From the NCBI GenBank assembly GCA_001683735.1, contig LUGG01000001.1, forward strand, positions 2,418,001-2,482,000: a stretch of 64,000 nucleotides of DNA. The letters are read 5' to 3'. The position numbers and the translations under genes are program-made. Of this stretch, positions 30,735-45,449 are shown piece after piece; the stretch's first letter is position 1, and each line of letters begins with the position of its first letter. The DNA comes from Grifola frondosa (lineage: Eukaryota > Basidiomycota > Agaricomycetes > Polyporales > Grifolaceae). The notes below the pieces were generated by a model that saw only the letters and a program-made list of their open reading frames with translations, was not told where the DNA came from and made no database searches.

Positions 30735-32211
30735 ATGACCCCTAGACGCGATGGGATAACGGTTAACTTGGGCGGGAGGTTGGCTGTCGGCCTGTTCATC
30801 GTCTGCCTCTTCGCTTTCGTGGCTGAGACCCAACTGTCGCAGGTGAGTCTGGCTGTGTACGCCAGAATATGCAAAAATAAGGCTGACTCTATGCGCCTGT
30901 AGTATGTCCAATCTAAACTGGACTTTCGGCAGCCTTTCCTCATATTGTGAGTTCACAGCATACATAATCTGACTCATTGCGCCTGTTAACCCAATCTTAA
31001 TTCACAGCTACATCGTCCATTCATCATTTGTAGTGATGTTCCCACTGCACTTCTTGTATCTTCTGCTGTTCTCGAAGAATTCCCCACGGGCTATATGGGC
31101 AGGCCTAATGTTCGCGATGAAGCGCCATCTCTCGCCTACAGATGTTTCTGCATATCCACAGCCTAAATTCCCCACCTGGAGATTTGTTCGTCTGCTTCTT
31201 TATTTGACCGTTGGTATGACTGTACCAAGTCTCCTGTGGTTTGTAGCTGTATCGCTTGCACCGTAAGTCACAATTTGTTGGAAACCAGCGAATACTAATG
31301 TTTGCCGAAAATAGTGTAACGGATGTCACCGCGCTGTGGAACACAAATGCATTCTTTGCATATGTCTTTACAGTGAAGTTATTTCAAACCAAATGGGAAT
31401 CTCGACGTCTGGCAGCAGTTGTGGTCGCGACAACTGGAGCGCTGGCTGTGATTTACGGCGGTAGTTCTGCTGGGGTTGACAAATCCAGCGCGTCAAATCA
31501 ACCGCACAGCTTGAAGTCATCGGAGGCAGGCCCAAGTGGCCCTCTCCTCGGCGACTTATTGACGCTTTGTGCGTCCATAATGTATGCCGCGTACCAGGTG
31601 CTGTACAAGATATACGCTGCACTTCCTTCAGACCCGGAGCTCCAAACAGATGACCTGTACACATCTCTTGCTACGTCGCCTGAAGACGTGTTGGATGCTG
31701 ATGAAGGTTCTCCCGAATCCTCCCTTCTATCTAACACTGAGATGGTTCACCCCCCTCCATTCGGCTTACATGCAAATCTATTGACCTCGGCCATTGGGAT
31801 TTGCACATTCGCAGTTCTATGGATTCCTCTTCCTATATTGCACGTCTTGAACATCGAGCCATTCGAACTTCCCACGAGTTCACTGACTATGTGTGTTATC
31901 GCTGGAATCGCATTAACTGGCGTAATATTTAATGCGGTTTCATGGTGAGTTGTGGATTCGCTTTGATCGCGCCATCGTTGACGTGCTCTTCTTTCGTGTA
32001 GGTTCTTCTCGGGTTTGGGGTCCGATTGTCACCTCAGTTGGAAGCCTTCTCACTATCGTGCTTGTCTTCATCTCGGACATCATCTTTGGGGGCGCGGCGG
32101 ACACAATCACGGTCTGGGGCCTGTTGGGATCAGGATCCATTGTTGCGCTTTGCCATACTTGCGTATGACATGGTCGAGGGACGTAGCTCGTGGTCACCGT
32201 CCGTAGTATGA
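30735..32211 (+). CDS. SLC35F5/THI74-like transporter (EamA/DMT fold)
   Basis: The start is the ATG at 30735 (MTPRRDGITVNLGGRLAVGL), with exon 1 ending at 30842 and at least four further short introns. The protein has about ten membrane segments. Characteristic segments are QPFLIFYIVHSSFVVMFPLH, SLAPVTDVTALWNTNAFFAY, LLGDLLTLCASIMYAAYQVL, and near the C-terminus WGPIVTSVGSLLTIVLVFIS. Members of this drug/metabolite transporter branch sit in vacuolar or mitochondrial membranes in yeast; the substrate is unknown. Two one- or two-base shifts are needed in the last exon, near 32011-32018 (LLG to WGP) and near 32145 (IVA to AILAYDMVE). It may be decaying or mis-sequenced. The last tail ends at 32211. 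Confidence 0.75.
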
Positions 32212-33331
32212 CATGTCATTATACTGCATCACGGTGGCTAACTTTGGTGTTGAAGTCAGTTCCTGATCATGGGACAGTAATGGGCATATGCTTAGACCCT
32301 CGAGGTCCTGAGCTCCAGGTTTCGCTTTTCACTTCAGCATGTACATCCAAGCGTCGAGATACCTTAATCAGGATTAATCGCGTTCCAGCGTTGGCTCATG
32401 AGTCGTGCACGACAGAATGCTCGGGCTTTATCCGATACTCTGCGATCACGATTGGGTAAGGCCCGGTAGTTAGCCGCGTGATTTTATAACATTTCAACGA
32501 TACTCCTGCTTCAGGCCTTATAGCTTTCAATACAGGAGAGTCTACATCGGTTTCTCAAGGAAAGTGAGTGGTACTTCTAACACATGACCCTGTCTCCCTT
32601 GATCGTCATCTACACTTCGGGTCACACCTGACTGTGAATCTTCTGCATATCAACTTTACTTCTGCCAAGCATTTTGTCTTTGAGATTGTACCGCACGATG
32701 ATCGGGCGTCTTTAGGATGGTTGCTATAGGCCGATTTGTTCGCCATTCACTATTAACAGCAGTGCATCCCTTTTCGTTTGACGACAAACCCGTACGAATC
32801 ACTTGCTCGTTTGGATTTTCCGTATCATACTCAAATGGAAAAGCATCTTCCTTTGTCATATTCTGATATCACATCATTACACAGGAAGCTGCATGCTGGG
32901 TTCACATACCAAGACCAACTCAAGACCCTATGCACATGGATGTGTTGCACAGACATTCCTCGACTTACGACAGATGCTTGTGGACCTTTTCTCGTGGAAA
33001 CTCTTCCACAAGCCTGAGCATTTCCGAAGATTCCTTCTGGTTGACTAACGGGAAGTGAGATACTTCAGCTTATCAGAAGCCCTTCTGAACATATGCGTAT
33101 GGCCCTTTGGCACCGCGAAGAGCATAAGAAGGTTGCTTTCGTGATGTGGTATGCTCGTTGGCTATCGCACTTGTATTTGCTTGGCTCGCTTCACTGACAA
33201 AGGGACCATGTGCTTTAGGAGCATTTGTTCAATCGTTCAATCGTGCCAGGGTTTTGCTATAAAGTGGTCCTGTTGCTGCAGTGGTATTTCCGGTGCCTTC
33301 GCTGCTCTACTCTGTCACCTTCTAGTCAACG
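32212..33331. other. Intergenic region, transporter to protease
   Basis: About 1.1 kb without a gene I can support. ORFs up to about 80 codons on both strands (for example 32778-33017) show no domain or consistent frame. It probably includes the protease promoter at its right end. Confidence 0.4.
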
Positions 33332-35404
<2,073 letters not shown>

Positions 35405-35915
35405 ATGTCTTGGATGGCTGAGGTGACGTCAAGAATGTGGACCTGTGGCCAGTCAAAAGCCCAAGAGGTATCGGTATTGAAAGTTTTTGACCAGTGCAGT
35501 AGCTATATAGCACAAATCGGGGTAACCATGATAGAGAACTAGAACTAACGTAACAACGCGACGCAAGCGAATATTGTGGAGAGACGATGACCAGAAGACA
35601 TGACAGACAGATATAACCATCAATGCAGAAAACAGGGTGTACAAGAAGTCCGGAATTCCAGTGAATTGCCAGCAGCGAGGAGCAACATCGCGGGAAGAAA
35701 GAGAGAGATATGTTAAGTTAGTTGAAATCGAAATCGTTGAAAGCATTCAAATTCCCTCGTCGTGCCCGGGTGCGCAAGCACGAATATGCTCGGGGAATGG
35801 CATGCAAAAATAACCACTAAGGCCGTCGGCAGACACGGCAGCCACACAAAAAGCTCACCCTCAACAATTATACTCATATATAGCCCTCCCCCGTTCAGAA
35901 GCGTCGTCACGTAGG
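35405..35915. other. Intergenic region between protease and phosphatase 3' ends
   Basis: Convergent gene ends. A hydrophobic 97-codon minus-strand ORF at 35453-35746 has no recognised family and no supporting splice context, so it is not called as a gene. Confidence 0.4.
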
Positions 35916-37584
35916 TCACGTAGTGGCCATCATGCTGAAGGAACGTGTCAAGACAAAATAAGGAAAATATGAGGGAAGACGCACCTCTTCCGCTTCGCCT
36001 TGGTCATCTCTTTTCGTAACGCTGGTCCATCTAGCGGTTTGAGCAATTCGAATGCACAAAGCAGCTCCTCAGACACGCTAAAATGGAATTAAATCAAGCA
36101 ATTATTCATGACCGGAATGCAACGAACCTCATGCACGCCCCGTAGTTGTCAAACTCTGCGAACATGAATCAGCGAGTTATTAATAGACATCAGTAATTGA
36201 GCATACCTCCACAGTAGTTTGGTGCACTGAATACCGTGACCAATGTCCGATCATTCCAAAACTCATACCCATCTTCCACGACCATATGTGCCCGACATAT
36301 GAGGTCCATGTCGTAACGCACCAAGAAGTCATTGATTATAGCCTTCCCGAAGCAGTAGCTGACCCCTCGCTCGTTGTCCTCCCAATCCGCCGCCGTGTCC
36401 GACGGATCTGACCATAACAAATCGTTCAACAAGCCGTAATCTGGCACATCTGTCGGCCTTTGGATGCGCTTGATCTCATCCATGGAATGCAACGAAGGCG
36501 ATAACCCCCCGTGTACACAGAAGATCTTGGACGCCACAATCGCCGCAATAGGCAAGCAGTTGAATACATCTATGAAGGTTTTCCATGTCTTGATGTTACA
36601 ACGTCGTTTGCATTCGTCGTAGAAGCCATACACTGAGGTATGAACGATTAGAACAAAGCGACAACATGATGGGAGCCACATACCCCGAGTGACATTGGCG
36701 CATTCATGATTTCCTCGGAGGAGGAAGAAATTCTCCGGATACTTGATCTTGTAGCACAAGAGAAGCAAGATGGTCTCCAGACTCTGCTTTCCTCTATCAA
36801 CGTAGTCTCCAAGGAAGAGGTAGTTGGCAGCTGGCGGGAAGCCACACATCTCGAATAGCCGGATGAGGTCAGAATATTGTCCATGAACGTCACCCACAAT
36901 CTTCACGGGCGGTGATAGCTCGATGAGTGTAGGCTGGTTCAGGAATACATCTCTCGCGGACTGGCAGATGGCGACAATCTCTGCGTTCTTTAAACAGAGC
37001 GACTTGCTTACTTTGCCAGTATAGCCGACGTCCAAAAGTCGTTGGATCATGTCGTCAACATCGAGCTGTTTGAGCCTATCCTTCCCATTTCCTGCATAAC
37101 TGGCTGCATCACCGACAGAAAAACTGTTGGTAGACCCTGGAGTGGGGTAACCAGAAGGGGCGGTCGAGTTGGACAAGATGGTGTGCGTGACGGGGATGTC
37201 CAAGGGGGCTGGTTTATTAATCATGGGTGGTGATGTGGACGGAAATGCAGAAGGGTTAGGAGAGGTTGAGGGAGGGTCGTTAAAAGAGCTTGGAGATAGT
37301 GAGGGATCTGTACCAGGGGGGCGTGAACCACTTCCACTCGGTGCTATTACGCCGCCCTCAGGATTAGTTATGTTCAAAGCGGGAGTTCCGTGGCTGGACA
37401 CAGATTCAGTGCCATTCGGTATGCTGTTGGAAACATTAGGTGCGGTGGCTCGGGACAAACTGCCTTGGGGCGTGTTCTCGTTGGCATCATTGGCGATGTC
37501 AGGAGCTGTGGAGGGATCTGCAGCACTGTCTCTATCCTTGTCCTTCCCGCTCCTCTTGGACTTTTTGGACTGCTGCTGGCCCAT
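35916..37584 (-). CDS. PPZ1: Serine/threonine protein phosphatase PPZ (PP1-like catalytic subunit)
   Basis: The start is the ATG at 37584 ([19 protein letters not shown]); Gly2 with a polar/basic start fits N-myristoylation. A long Ser/Pro/Asn-rich N-terminal extension of about 160 residues precedes the catalytic domain, the hallmark of PPZ against PP1. Metal and catalytic motifs are [33 protein letters not shown], and [10 protein letters not shown], ending APNYCGEFDNYGA. Introns lie at 36633-36683 and near the 3' end; the last exon gives [14 protein letters not shown] and a stop at 35916. In yeast Ppz1 is a plasma-membrane-associated regulator of potassium transport, pH and salt tolerance. 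The catalytic frame is complete. Confidence 0.92.
36633..36683 (-). other. Frame-preserving 51-bp intron in PPZ catalytic domain
   Basis: The intron (GTATGTGG...CCTCAG) is a multiple of three and contains no stop, so the exon frame reads straight through it. Splicing joins ANVTR to [11 protein letters not shown], which is the conserved PP1 sequence. Retention would insert 17 residues beside the RGNHE metal site. Confidence 0.8.
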
Positions 37585-38151
37585 AGGGAGGGCCTGAGGC
37601 GACGAAGATGGCGAGCCTGGCTGAGGAGACTGTGACCTGGTCCTCGATAGCCTTGAGGTGAGGACAGAGAGAAGTGTGGGCGCCAGCTTGGATATGTGTG
37701 CGTCAACGAAGGCGATGAATGGCCCTGTATGTGTTCGTCAAAAGGCGTGGAAGTAATGATACAGATTGGCAACTATCGTGAGGAGGTTGAGCTTTGGAGG
37801 AAAAGAGGTCTGGAATGGCGACCAGTACTGCCGCTGGATCAACGCTGCTGTTGGACAGCACCGATCCTTGTTTGCCCCTTGTTTGGGGGCCTGGCACGCC
37901 GTCCTCCGTTTAATGATCCCGACTATCTTGGCAACAACAATCCCGCTTCATCTTTTTGTCGAGGGCCAATTTCGTGGTCCATGATTCACATTGTCTCAAC
38001 AACCAATACGTTCACGCTTCACATCCAGAGTGCAGCACCTCCGCGGCGCGATCACTCACAGCATACTCGCACTGGTCATTTTGATGCGTCATAGCACATG
38101 AAAAAACAACAATATCATAGCCTACGTCCCTCATAACACGAGCCTCAACAA
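37585..38151. other. Upstream region of PPZ and 3' region of RPS11
   Basis: No gene supported. ORFs on both strands up to 132 codons (for example 37696-38094) have no domain and lie in what should be PPZ promoter and 5' UTR. Confidence 0.45.
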
Positions 38152-38914
38152 CTAGAACTTGCCAAACGACTTCGTCGCTGCTTTGCTCTTCGCCACCCGA
38201 AGGACGTTGAACCGTACTGTTTTCGACAGAGGACGGCATTGACCTAGATGACCAGAACAATTTAATAAAACGAGTATTGAGGACTTTGCATAGCACTCAC
38301 CAACGGTCACAACGTCGCCGACGTCTACACGGAAAGCCGGTGATACGTGCGCCGCCAGGTTCTTATGGCGCTTCTCGTAACGGTCTACATGGAATCTGCA
38401 TGAAGCAAACGGACAGTCCAAATGAAAATGCGCGACGCACTGTATTTCGGGATGTAGTGCAGATAATCCCGACGAATGACGAGGGTGCGCGTCATCTTAG
38501 TAGAAACAACACGGCCGGTCAAGATACGACCGCGGATGGAGACATCGCCGGTGAATGGGCACTTCTTGTCTGTGAAATCACAATTCTCGCATTTTTCAGT
38601 GGTTTGAACAACTCAGGAAACGCACCAATGTAGGAGCCACTGATTGCATCCGCCGGGGTCTTGAAACCCAAACCAACGTCCTTGTACCACCGCTTCTCCT
38701 TGGTAGAAACCTTCTTTCCGACTACAACGCACAACCCACCAAAGGTCTCGTTCAGTTGGTTGCCAGAAGGCGTATACAGGGTCCTAGACACGCACCGCGG
38801 GCCTTCGCATTTTGGAACAGGTGCTGCTTCTGGTACGCCTTCTCGATCTATACACACTTCAGAATCATAGGGAACTGAGTCCAACAGACTGACAGCACTT
38901 ACTTGTTCGGCCAT
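38152..38914 (-). CDS. RPS11: 40S ribosomal protein uS17 (RPS11)
   Basis: Six exons on minus, start ATG 38914, stop 38152-38154; introns mostly open GTGCGT or GTAAGT. The first coding exon is only MAEQ, an early intron position common in ribosomal protein genes. The spliced protein contains [97 protein letters not shown] and [13 protein letters not shown]. It binds 18S rRNA early in assembly of the small subunit. The basic C-terminal tail [13 protein letters not shown] is normal for fungi. The frame is intact with about 155 residues. Confidence 0.95.
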
Positions 38915-39234
38915 TATGATGTAGTCTTGACGGCGGTGAGGACGGCGGGGGCGTATATGTGGCCTACTTACTGAATTTACTAGTCTGGTGACAATACGGA
39001 AGACTGGGAACAAGCCACAGGCGGGGAACTGTACAGCCCGGGAGATGCCGAAGGGTCTAACGACTAGTCGCTTACGTTGCTAAATTCGCCAGCCAGCGCT
39101 AGAGTAAAACAGTACAAGAAGTATGTAGCAATACATATAGAAATGTCTATGTCGGTGTTCTGAGATGGACGATGTATAGAAGTAAAACGAGCGATCGTGC
39201 AATTATCATAAAAAACAGGAGAAAGCATCGATAT
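38915..39234. other. RPS11 promoter region
   Basis: About 320 bp upstream of RPS11 and downstream of the next minus-strand gene. A pyrimidine-rich stretch on the gene strand near the start is expected for a ribosomal protein promoter, but no specific motif is asserted. Confidence 0.35.
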
Positions 39235-40959
39235 CTAAAACGCGAACCACGTTACACCACCGGAGGATTCGCCATCCACGGCATCATCGTGGTAGTCTTC
39301 TTCATCCTCTACATCCCCAAAGGTGGACCCCCCTATATTGCGTGATAAACGCGTACTGCCCGTAGATATAGTATTACTAGTGCTGCCGAACGCTGTGAGT
39401 GATGGCATGTGCATGAAAAGCGACCGTCCGTGGTCTTGCGCACCCTCCTCTGGACTCTCGCTCCTACTGCCCACAGACCGGGGAGGCGGGTTGAGCCCGA
39501 CGACGTCAGGAACAGTTGGAGGACATGGGCGAGAAGGTGGGAGGTGGAAAGAGGGAGGAAATTTGGCCGACAGAGATGCAATGCGTCCAGGGAACGTGGT
39601 CTCAGCAGAGGCGATGTCTACGCTTCCACTTCCACGTTGCTTGGCTTGTTCTTCACTAACCATCTCCGTGGTAGAATGACGTGGACCAAATAAGTCTTCC
39701 TCCGCATGAGCCCTTTCCAGAGATCCGCAGGGGGCCCACAGCCAATGCAAGATTTCAGAAGGATGTCGACGGGGATGATGATAAGCTACTGTAGAATGGG
39801 AGTTTGCCCCGCTTTGCGTTGGCGAATTCCTTCGCGTGAGGCAGCAGAGCCAGTCATACCACATCTCATAAACTTCCCTTTGTGCCGCAAATATGAGGAA
39901 AAGGATCAACGGACATACTGCTATAAGCTCGGCACCGTTAGCGATAGAATTTGGTTCAGAATATTACCACTCACCTTCCCAGACAATGCTAATTGTGAGC
40001 AATACTTGTGAAGAGGTACGGCCCTCTATCCAATCGTCATGTTGTCTTATCCACTTCGCTAGAACAGCGGCATATAAAAATGCGGAAAACGCGATGGTGA
40101 AGACCAGAGCTCCAAAACGACCTATTCGGGTGGATCTCAGGGACCCCAAGTGATTAAGAATCGGCAGCTCGCAGTATCGCCAAAGGATCATGAGGATTGA
40201 TACAGATACCAACATGGCCAGAGCGAGCGGAATCAACGTCAGAGTCAAAGACACAATCTGGAAGGCGTTATCTCTGACATAACACGCTGTCTATATTGAA
40301 CCTTGATCACTGCGCTGGGAGCGTACAATTTGATAAGAACGTACGATGTTGAACACTGGATGAAGGGGACTGCGGACCAATGCAGGAATAGGCACCAACA
40401 CTACAGGCAAAGACCAAACTATGACTCGCCTTTAGGTTGTAATATATGAGCAAAAATGTAACGATTCGTACCAAATGGGCCCATACAAAGCATGATGATG
40501 GTCATACTGCCCAAACGAGACTCGGAGCTGAAGTAGCAACGACACGACTGACTTTGAATTATCGCTAACCAAAGGCATGGCTGAAAAATTCCCAATAAGT
40601 AAGCAATTCCGTTGCGAGTGCATCTGAGAAACTCACCAACGTGAAGCTGACAGAAAATGCAGCTTTGACCACGGTCAGATAATGTACGCTGGTAGTATCA
40701 ATGAAATCAGTTGCATAACCCAAATATAAAACACCAACATTATTCCGTCAACGATACAAAATCGCGCCAAGTCGCGCTCAGTGACGGTGCCATTGAACTT
40801 CTCCGGAATGACTTCAAACACAATAGGAGGTAGAACATCAAGAAGTGAACGTAGCAAACAAGCCACAATGAGCGCGTTTACGATCGGATGTTTGGGAGCA
40901 GGAGTCGCAAGCAATAATGATAACAAGACAACGCTGCTCAACTGTACAGCTTTCAGCAA
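39235..40959 (-). CDS. Multi-pass membrane protein of unknown function (about 7 TM)
   Basis: Minus-strand exons show hydrophobic segments in order: VQLSSVVLLSLLLATPA and IVNALIVACLLRSLLDVLPP with VDGIMLVFYIWVMQL (40675-40959), VVKAAFSVSFTL near 40640, then SLTLTLIPLALAMLVSVSIL and FGALVFTIAFSAFLYAAVLA (39964-40254), and ILFLIFAAQREVYEMW. A Ser/Pro-rich cytoplasmic tail of about 190 residues follows, ending VTWFAF at 39235. The layout of several helices followed by a long polar tail resembles fungal G-protein-coupled-receptor-like proteins, but I recognise no family motif. The exon joins between 40270 and 40680 are unresolved, and the start could lie further upstream (an in-frame-looking Met near 41261). 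Confidence 0.55.
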
Positions 40960-41876
40960 TCTCTCCTTCCACGAGATGTATTAGCCTCCGTACCTCTAGG
41001 ACTATAACAGCGACCCGTATCGAACTTGACGACATGCTCTTCCGCAACTCCTCGTTTTGCCGTGGGTCGAGAGATATGGGCAGCTAGAGTGGGATCAAGA
41101 TTGATTGGGCATAAAGACCATTGAGCACAGAAGAGACTGTGCAAGAACATCAGGGTTCCCATGATGAGCAGATGATGAACAAAAGTTGGGCAGGACGCAT
41201 GATGAGGATTGCCGCATTTACAGCGAGAGGAGTTCTTATTCTCATGCAGTCTCGGTTTCATGACACAAAGAAGTGCGAATAAGGCAGAAGTCTGTGATGA
41301 TTGATGGTTGACCAGTGTACGGGCTGTACTGGCACGGTCATTGAGTCAAGCTATTCGAAGGTATCTCTAGGAAAGATATGGAGAGCCAGGCAGTGTAAGT
41401 TCAATGCATCCCATTCGAACGCGCACTGTACATCACCGTTGAACGTTGAGTTAACATGATGCCGGCATGCAAAAAGCGCCGTCGCCGAATTCAGCATTCG
41501 CCGGTTTCATTTCAAAGTTGACCTGTAAATGTCATCAATTAATGGTACTTGTAACCTTGGCGTCGTTCGCGTGAATAGGATGTTGTTGTGAATTCAAATT
41601 CGGAAATTCGGGTGGACATGAAATTAAGACTCGGAGCCTGATAATTTTGTGACACAAGGCCCAGTGACAACGGGCGTTACTTCCCTCATCTTTTGACCAT
41701 CACAAGCGGCAGTCCGGTGCTCCATCACTCTCTGGTGCAGTCTTTTACAGCTCAATCAGACCCTCGTCCTTAGCCTTGAACCTGTGGGTATGCTGAGCGG
41801 TGTGATTGCGTGAAGATATCGAATCGCGACCAATCAACGCTCCGCATTTTTACCGGACTCGCGTGAAGTCACTTAC
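40960..41876. other. Divergent intergenic region, membrane protein to LIG1
   Basis: About 0.9 kb between two divergently transcribed genes. A minus ORF at 40953-41261 (MKPRLHENKNSSRCKCGNPH...) may be an upstream exon of the membrane protein. The rest probably holds both promoters. No repeats seen. Confidence 0.4.
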
Positions 41877-44800
41877 ATGCTTGTCACGGTCACGGTACGC
41901 GTCAGAGTCGCGCTACCGCGTCCAACCACAGTCATAAGACGCGGTCTCAGCAATCGCATGGGTCGACAACAGACACTTGGTGAGCAAGGCTCAATTTATG
42001 TTTAGCTAACAAACTGATTGTGATGGTCGCAGGTAAGTTCTTCGAGATGCCGAAAGGAGCGAAACCACCACCAGCACAACAGTCCAAGTTGGAAGAGATG
42101 TGGGGTGGCAAAAGGAAACGAGAGGCCATCCAGAGCGAACGGAAAAGTGAGCCATCAGCTGAGAAGTTCGATGTGAAGGCAGGTGTGTACCGCTTCATTT
42201 CTGCATCTCAGGCTCGGGTTCTCAAGTAGTGTTAGCAGAGGCGAAGCGCAAAGCCTCGCCAGAAGTGACAGATAGTCAGCCTATTTCTGACTCCAAAGCA
42301 CCTACCACCTCTCATATATCGCTCTCAGAGTCGGATAAACCTCCAAAGGTTAAGAAACGCAGAATCGTGGACTCAGACGACGAAGTATTAGATGTTGGTG
42401 AGTGCATCCGTATTTATTTCTGGAGTCGCAACTAGTGTATGAATTGGCCCTCTTGCGTAGCTATGGACACAGAGCCAGGGCCGTCAAAACCTGGTCCAAA
42501 GGCCTCAACATCCTACGCGTTTTCGTCTAGTTCCCCCAAGCTGCCTCCTTCACCCAAACCCAAAGCAAAGCGAGCACCGAAGGTCCTCGAAGAGGATAAC
42601 GCGATAGAAAAGGACGAGCAGTCCACATCATCTGCAGGTGAAGATGAGGGAGGAGAAGAGGAAGACCACGAGGAGGACCTCGAAGAAGAGGAGGAAGGCG
42701 TGGCGTCAAAGAAGTAAGAGCTATTTTGGTACATGTTGCTCATGCTATCCTGACATGCATCACAGTGCGGAGGCTGCTCTCTCAGGACAGATGAAGTGGA
42801 TATCAAGGGCGGGTGAAAGACGGCGACCCGTACGCTTCTTGCACTTTTTTGTTTGTTCATCATTTTCCTGACTATTATAGTGTTCCATAATGCTGCTTTT
42901 GGCCAAGGTATTTGCGTTGATCGAGGCAACGACAAAACGCATAGAGAAGACTTCGCTGTTGACGGGCTTTCCTCTTGCTAGTCATTCGTCGCAGTGCGAA
43001 GGCGACACGAACTCTCTTCTACAAGCTTGTATCTATGCATTAATCGGGTAAGCTACTTCCCTCCTTGCGATGGGATGAGATGCTAAACATTCATTCAGCT
43101 CTGCCCAGATTACGTCGGGATCGAAGCTCGGGATTGGTGAAAGTCTGCTTGTCAAGGCTATAGGTGAATCCACTGGGCGGAGCCTTGCGGTCGTCAAGGC
43201 CGATCTCAAGAAAGAGGGCGATCTTGGTTTAGTAGCAATGGTTGGTTGATTAATCCGTTCTCTACTTGGTGAGCACTCATTCACACTTCCATGCAGAACT
43301 CGAAGAACAGCCAGAAGACACTCTTCAAACCAAAACCTCTCACTGTACCTTTTGTCTTTACGAACTTGAAGGAGATTGCCCTCAGCAGTGGACACTCGGT
43401 AAGTGTGGCTTGGGCTTGTCAAGTGTGCCCTCTAATCAGTATGACGTTTAGTCACAAAACAAAAAAGTGTCCATCATCACGAAGTTACTTGCTGCCTGTC
43501 AAGGATCGGAAGCAAAGTACATCGTTCGAAGCTTGGAGGGAAAGCTCAGGATAGGAAACGCAGAACGCACCGTCCTGGTGGCTCTTGCGCACGCATCTGT
43601 GCTCGCGGAACAAGAAGCTGGTAGGTGTATGATTTACAACAGAACATAACTGTAGCTCAATTTCTCTAGCGAATAAACGCTTGAATAAGGAAAAACTGGC
43701 GGCTCGGCTCGAGCAGGCTGCAAGCATTCTGAAATCGGTTTACAGCGAGCTCCCGACCTATGACCTTGTAATCCCTGCGCTTCTGGAAGTGGGCGTGGAC
43801 AAGCTTCCCGAGAGGTGCAAGCTCACGCCTGGCGTCCCGCTCAAGCCTATGCTTGCCAAGCCAACGAAGGCGATTGGAGAAGTTCTCGATAAGTTTGAGG
43901 ACAAGCGGTTCACTTGCGAATACAAGTATGATGGAGAACGTGCTCAGGTGAGTTGTTTTGATGCGAATGCAGTTAGGACATAGCTAAAGTTGGAGCAGGT
44001 GCATAAGTTGGAGGATGGAACTATCGCCGTCTTCAGCAGGAATTCGGAGGATATGAGCAAGAAGTATCCGGACCTCATGGAACAACTTCCAAAGGTATAG
44101 TCCGATCACGGCTGTTGAATTGTACTCTTACCAACATGATTACTTTAGTGTGTCAAGGAGGACACGAAGACTTTCGTCTTTGATGCCGAGGCAGTAGCCA
44201 TCGACAAGGATACAGGGAAATTGATGCCATTCCAGGAACTGAGCAGACGCAAGCGGAAGGATGTTAAAGTCGAGGACATCCAAGTCCGCGTGTGCTTATT
44301 TGCGTTCGACCTGCTGTATCTCAATGGCGAGGTGTGTACTACCCCTATCCGAACGCATGTTAGTCTGCTTACCAGCGAGGACGGGTTAGCCGCTTCTTCA
44401 TAAAGATTTTGTCGAACGTCGGCAGATGCTTCATGAACACTTCCAGCCCGTTCCCGGAGAATTTTCTTTCGCAACGGCTTCGGACTGCGAGACAATTGAT
44501 GAGATTCAGGCTTTCTTGGAGGAGAGTGTTAAAGACGGGTGCGAGGGACTTATGGTCAAGATGCTAGAAGGCGAACACAGCTTCTACGAGCCCAGTCGCC
44601 GGACTGTGAACTGGTTAAAGGTGTGTCACTGTTGAATTGTTCTATCTACATATTAACTTGACTTGACCGTGCAATTTAGCTCAAGAAAGACTACCTCGCA
44701 GGCATAGGGGACTCCCTGGACCTTGTCGTGGTTGGAGGGTACTATGGCAAAGGAAAGCGCACAAATGTCTACGGCGCGTTCCTCCTTGCTTGCTACGACG

Positions 44801-45309
44801 CAGATGCGGAGGAGTACCAGACCATCTGCAAGATCGGCACGGGCTTTAGCGAGGAGGCCTTGCAAGCCCACTACGAGGCCCTCAAGCCGCTGGAAATGAC
44901 CAAAGTGCGGGGCGACGTGAAGGTTGGTGGTGCGAAACCAGATGTGTGGTTCGAGCCGAAGATCGTGTGGGAGGTCCTCACCGCTGATCTGAGCTTGAGC
45001 CCGATCTATACGGCCGCTCAAGGCTTGGTGAGTGCTCAGATATTCAAGGAATTGCGGCCGTGCTGACGAGAAGGCGGCAGGCTGATGACCGGGGCATATC
45101 ACTGCGTTTCCCTAGATTCATCCGCATTAGAGATGATAAGGCAGCGAACGACGCAACAGGACCCGAACAAGTAAGTCAATGTCCCCGTTCCGAACGAGGC
45201 GATTCTGATACGCGCACAGATCGCCGAGATGTACGAACGACAGGTCCTCGCGCAGAGTAAAGGTGGAAAGAAGAAGAAGGGCGGTGAAGGAGAGGACGGA
45301 TTTTGGTGA
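41877..45309 (+). CDS. CDC9: ATP-dependent DNA ligase I
   Basis: About 13 exons run to a stop at 45307-45309. The first Met (41877) gives an Arg-rich start ([20 protein letters not shown]), likely a mitochondrial presequence. A second Met in the same exon (41958) starts [11 protein letters not shown], where QQTLGKFF is a perfect PCNA-binding PIP box. A polar Lys/Glu-rich linker follows, then the DNA-binding domain ([20 protein letters not shown]) and the nucleotidyl-transfer site [10 protein letters not shown] with the AMP-accepting Lys. Downstream motifs are [40 protein letters not shown] and [11 protein letters not shown]. It seals nicks in replication and excision repair. The frame is complete across all exons. 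Confidence 0.95.
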
Positions 45310-45449
45310 AACATCTACACGGACATCTTGCGACATAGGAATTTGGGACTGCACTGTTCTATGATTAGGGTAAATTATCAAGCAACACCCAACATAATCT
45401 ATCCATGGAACGCGAAAAGTGAGAATATGGTACAGCTGAGTACCAAGCA

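Noticed and set aside
37169..37597. 142-codon plus-strand ORF opposite PPZ
   Set aside because: It is the antisense shadow of the low-complexity N-terminal extension of PPZ.
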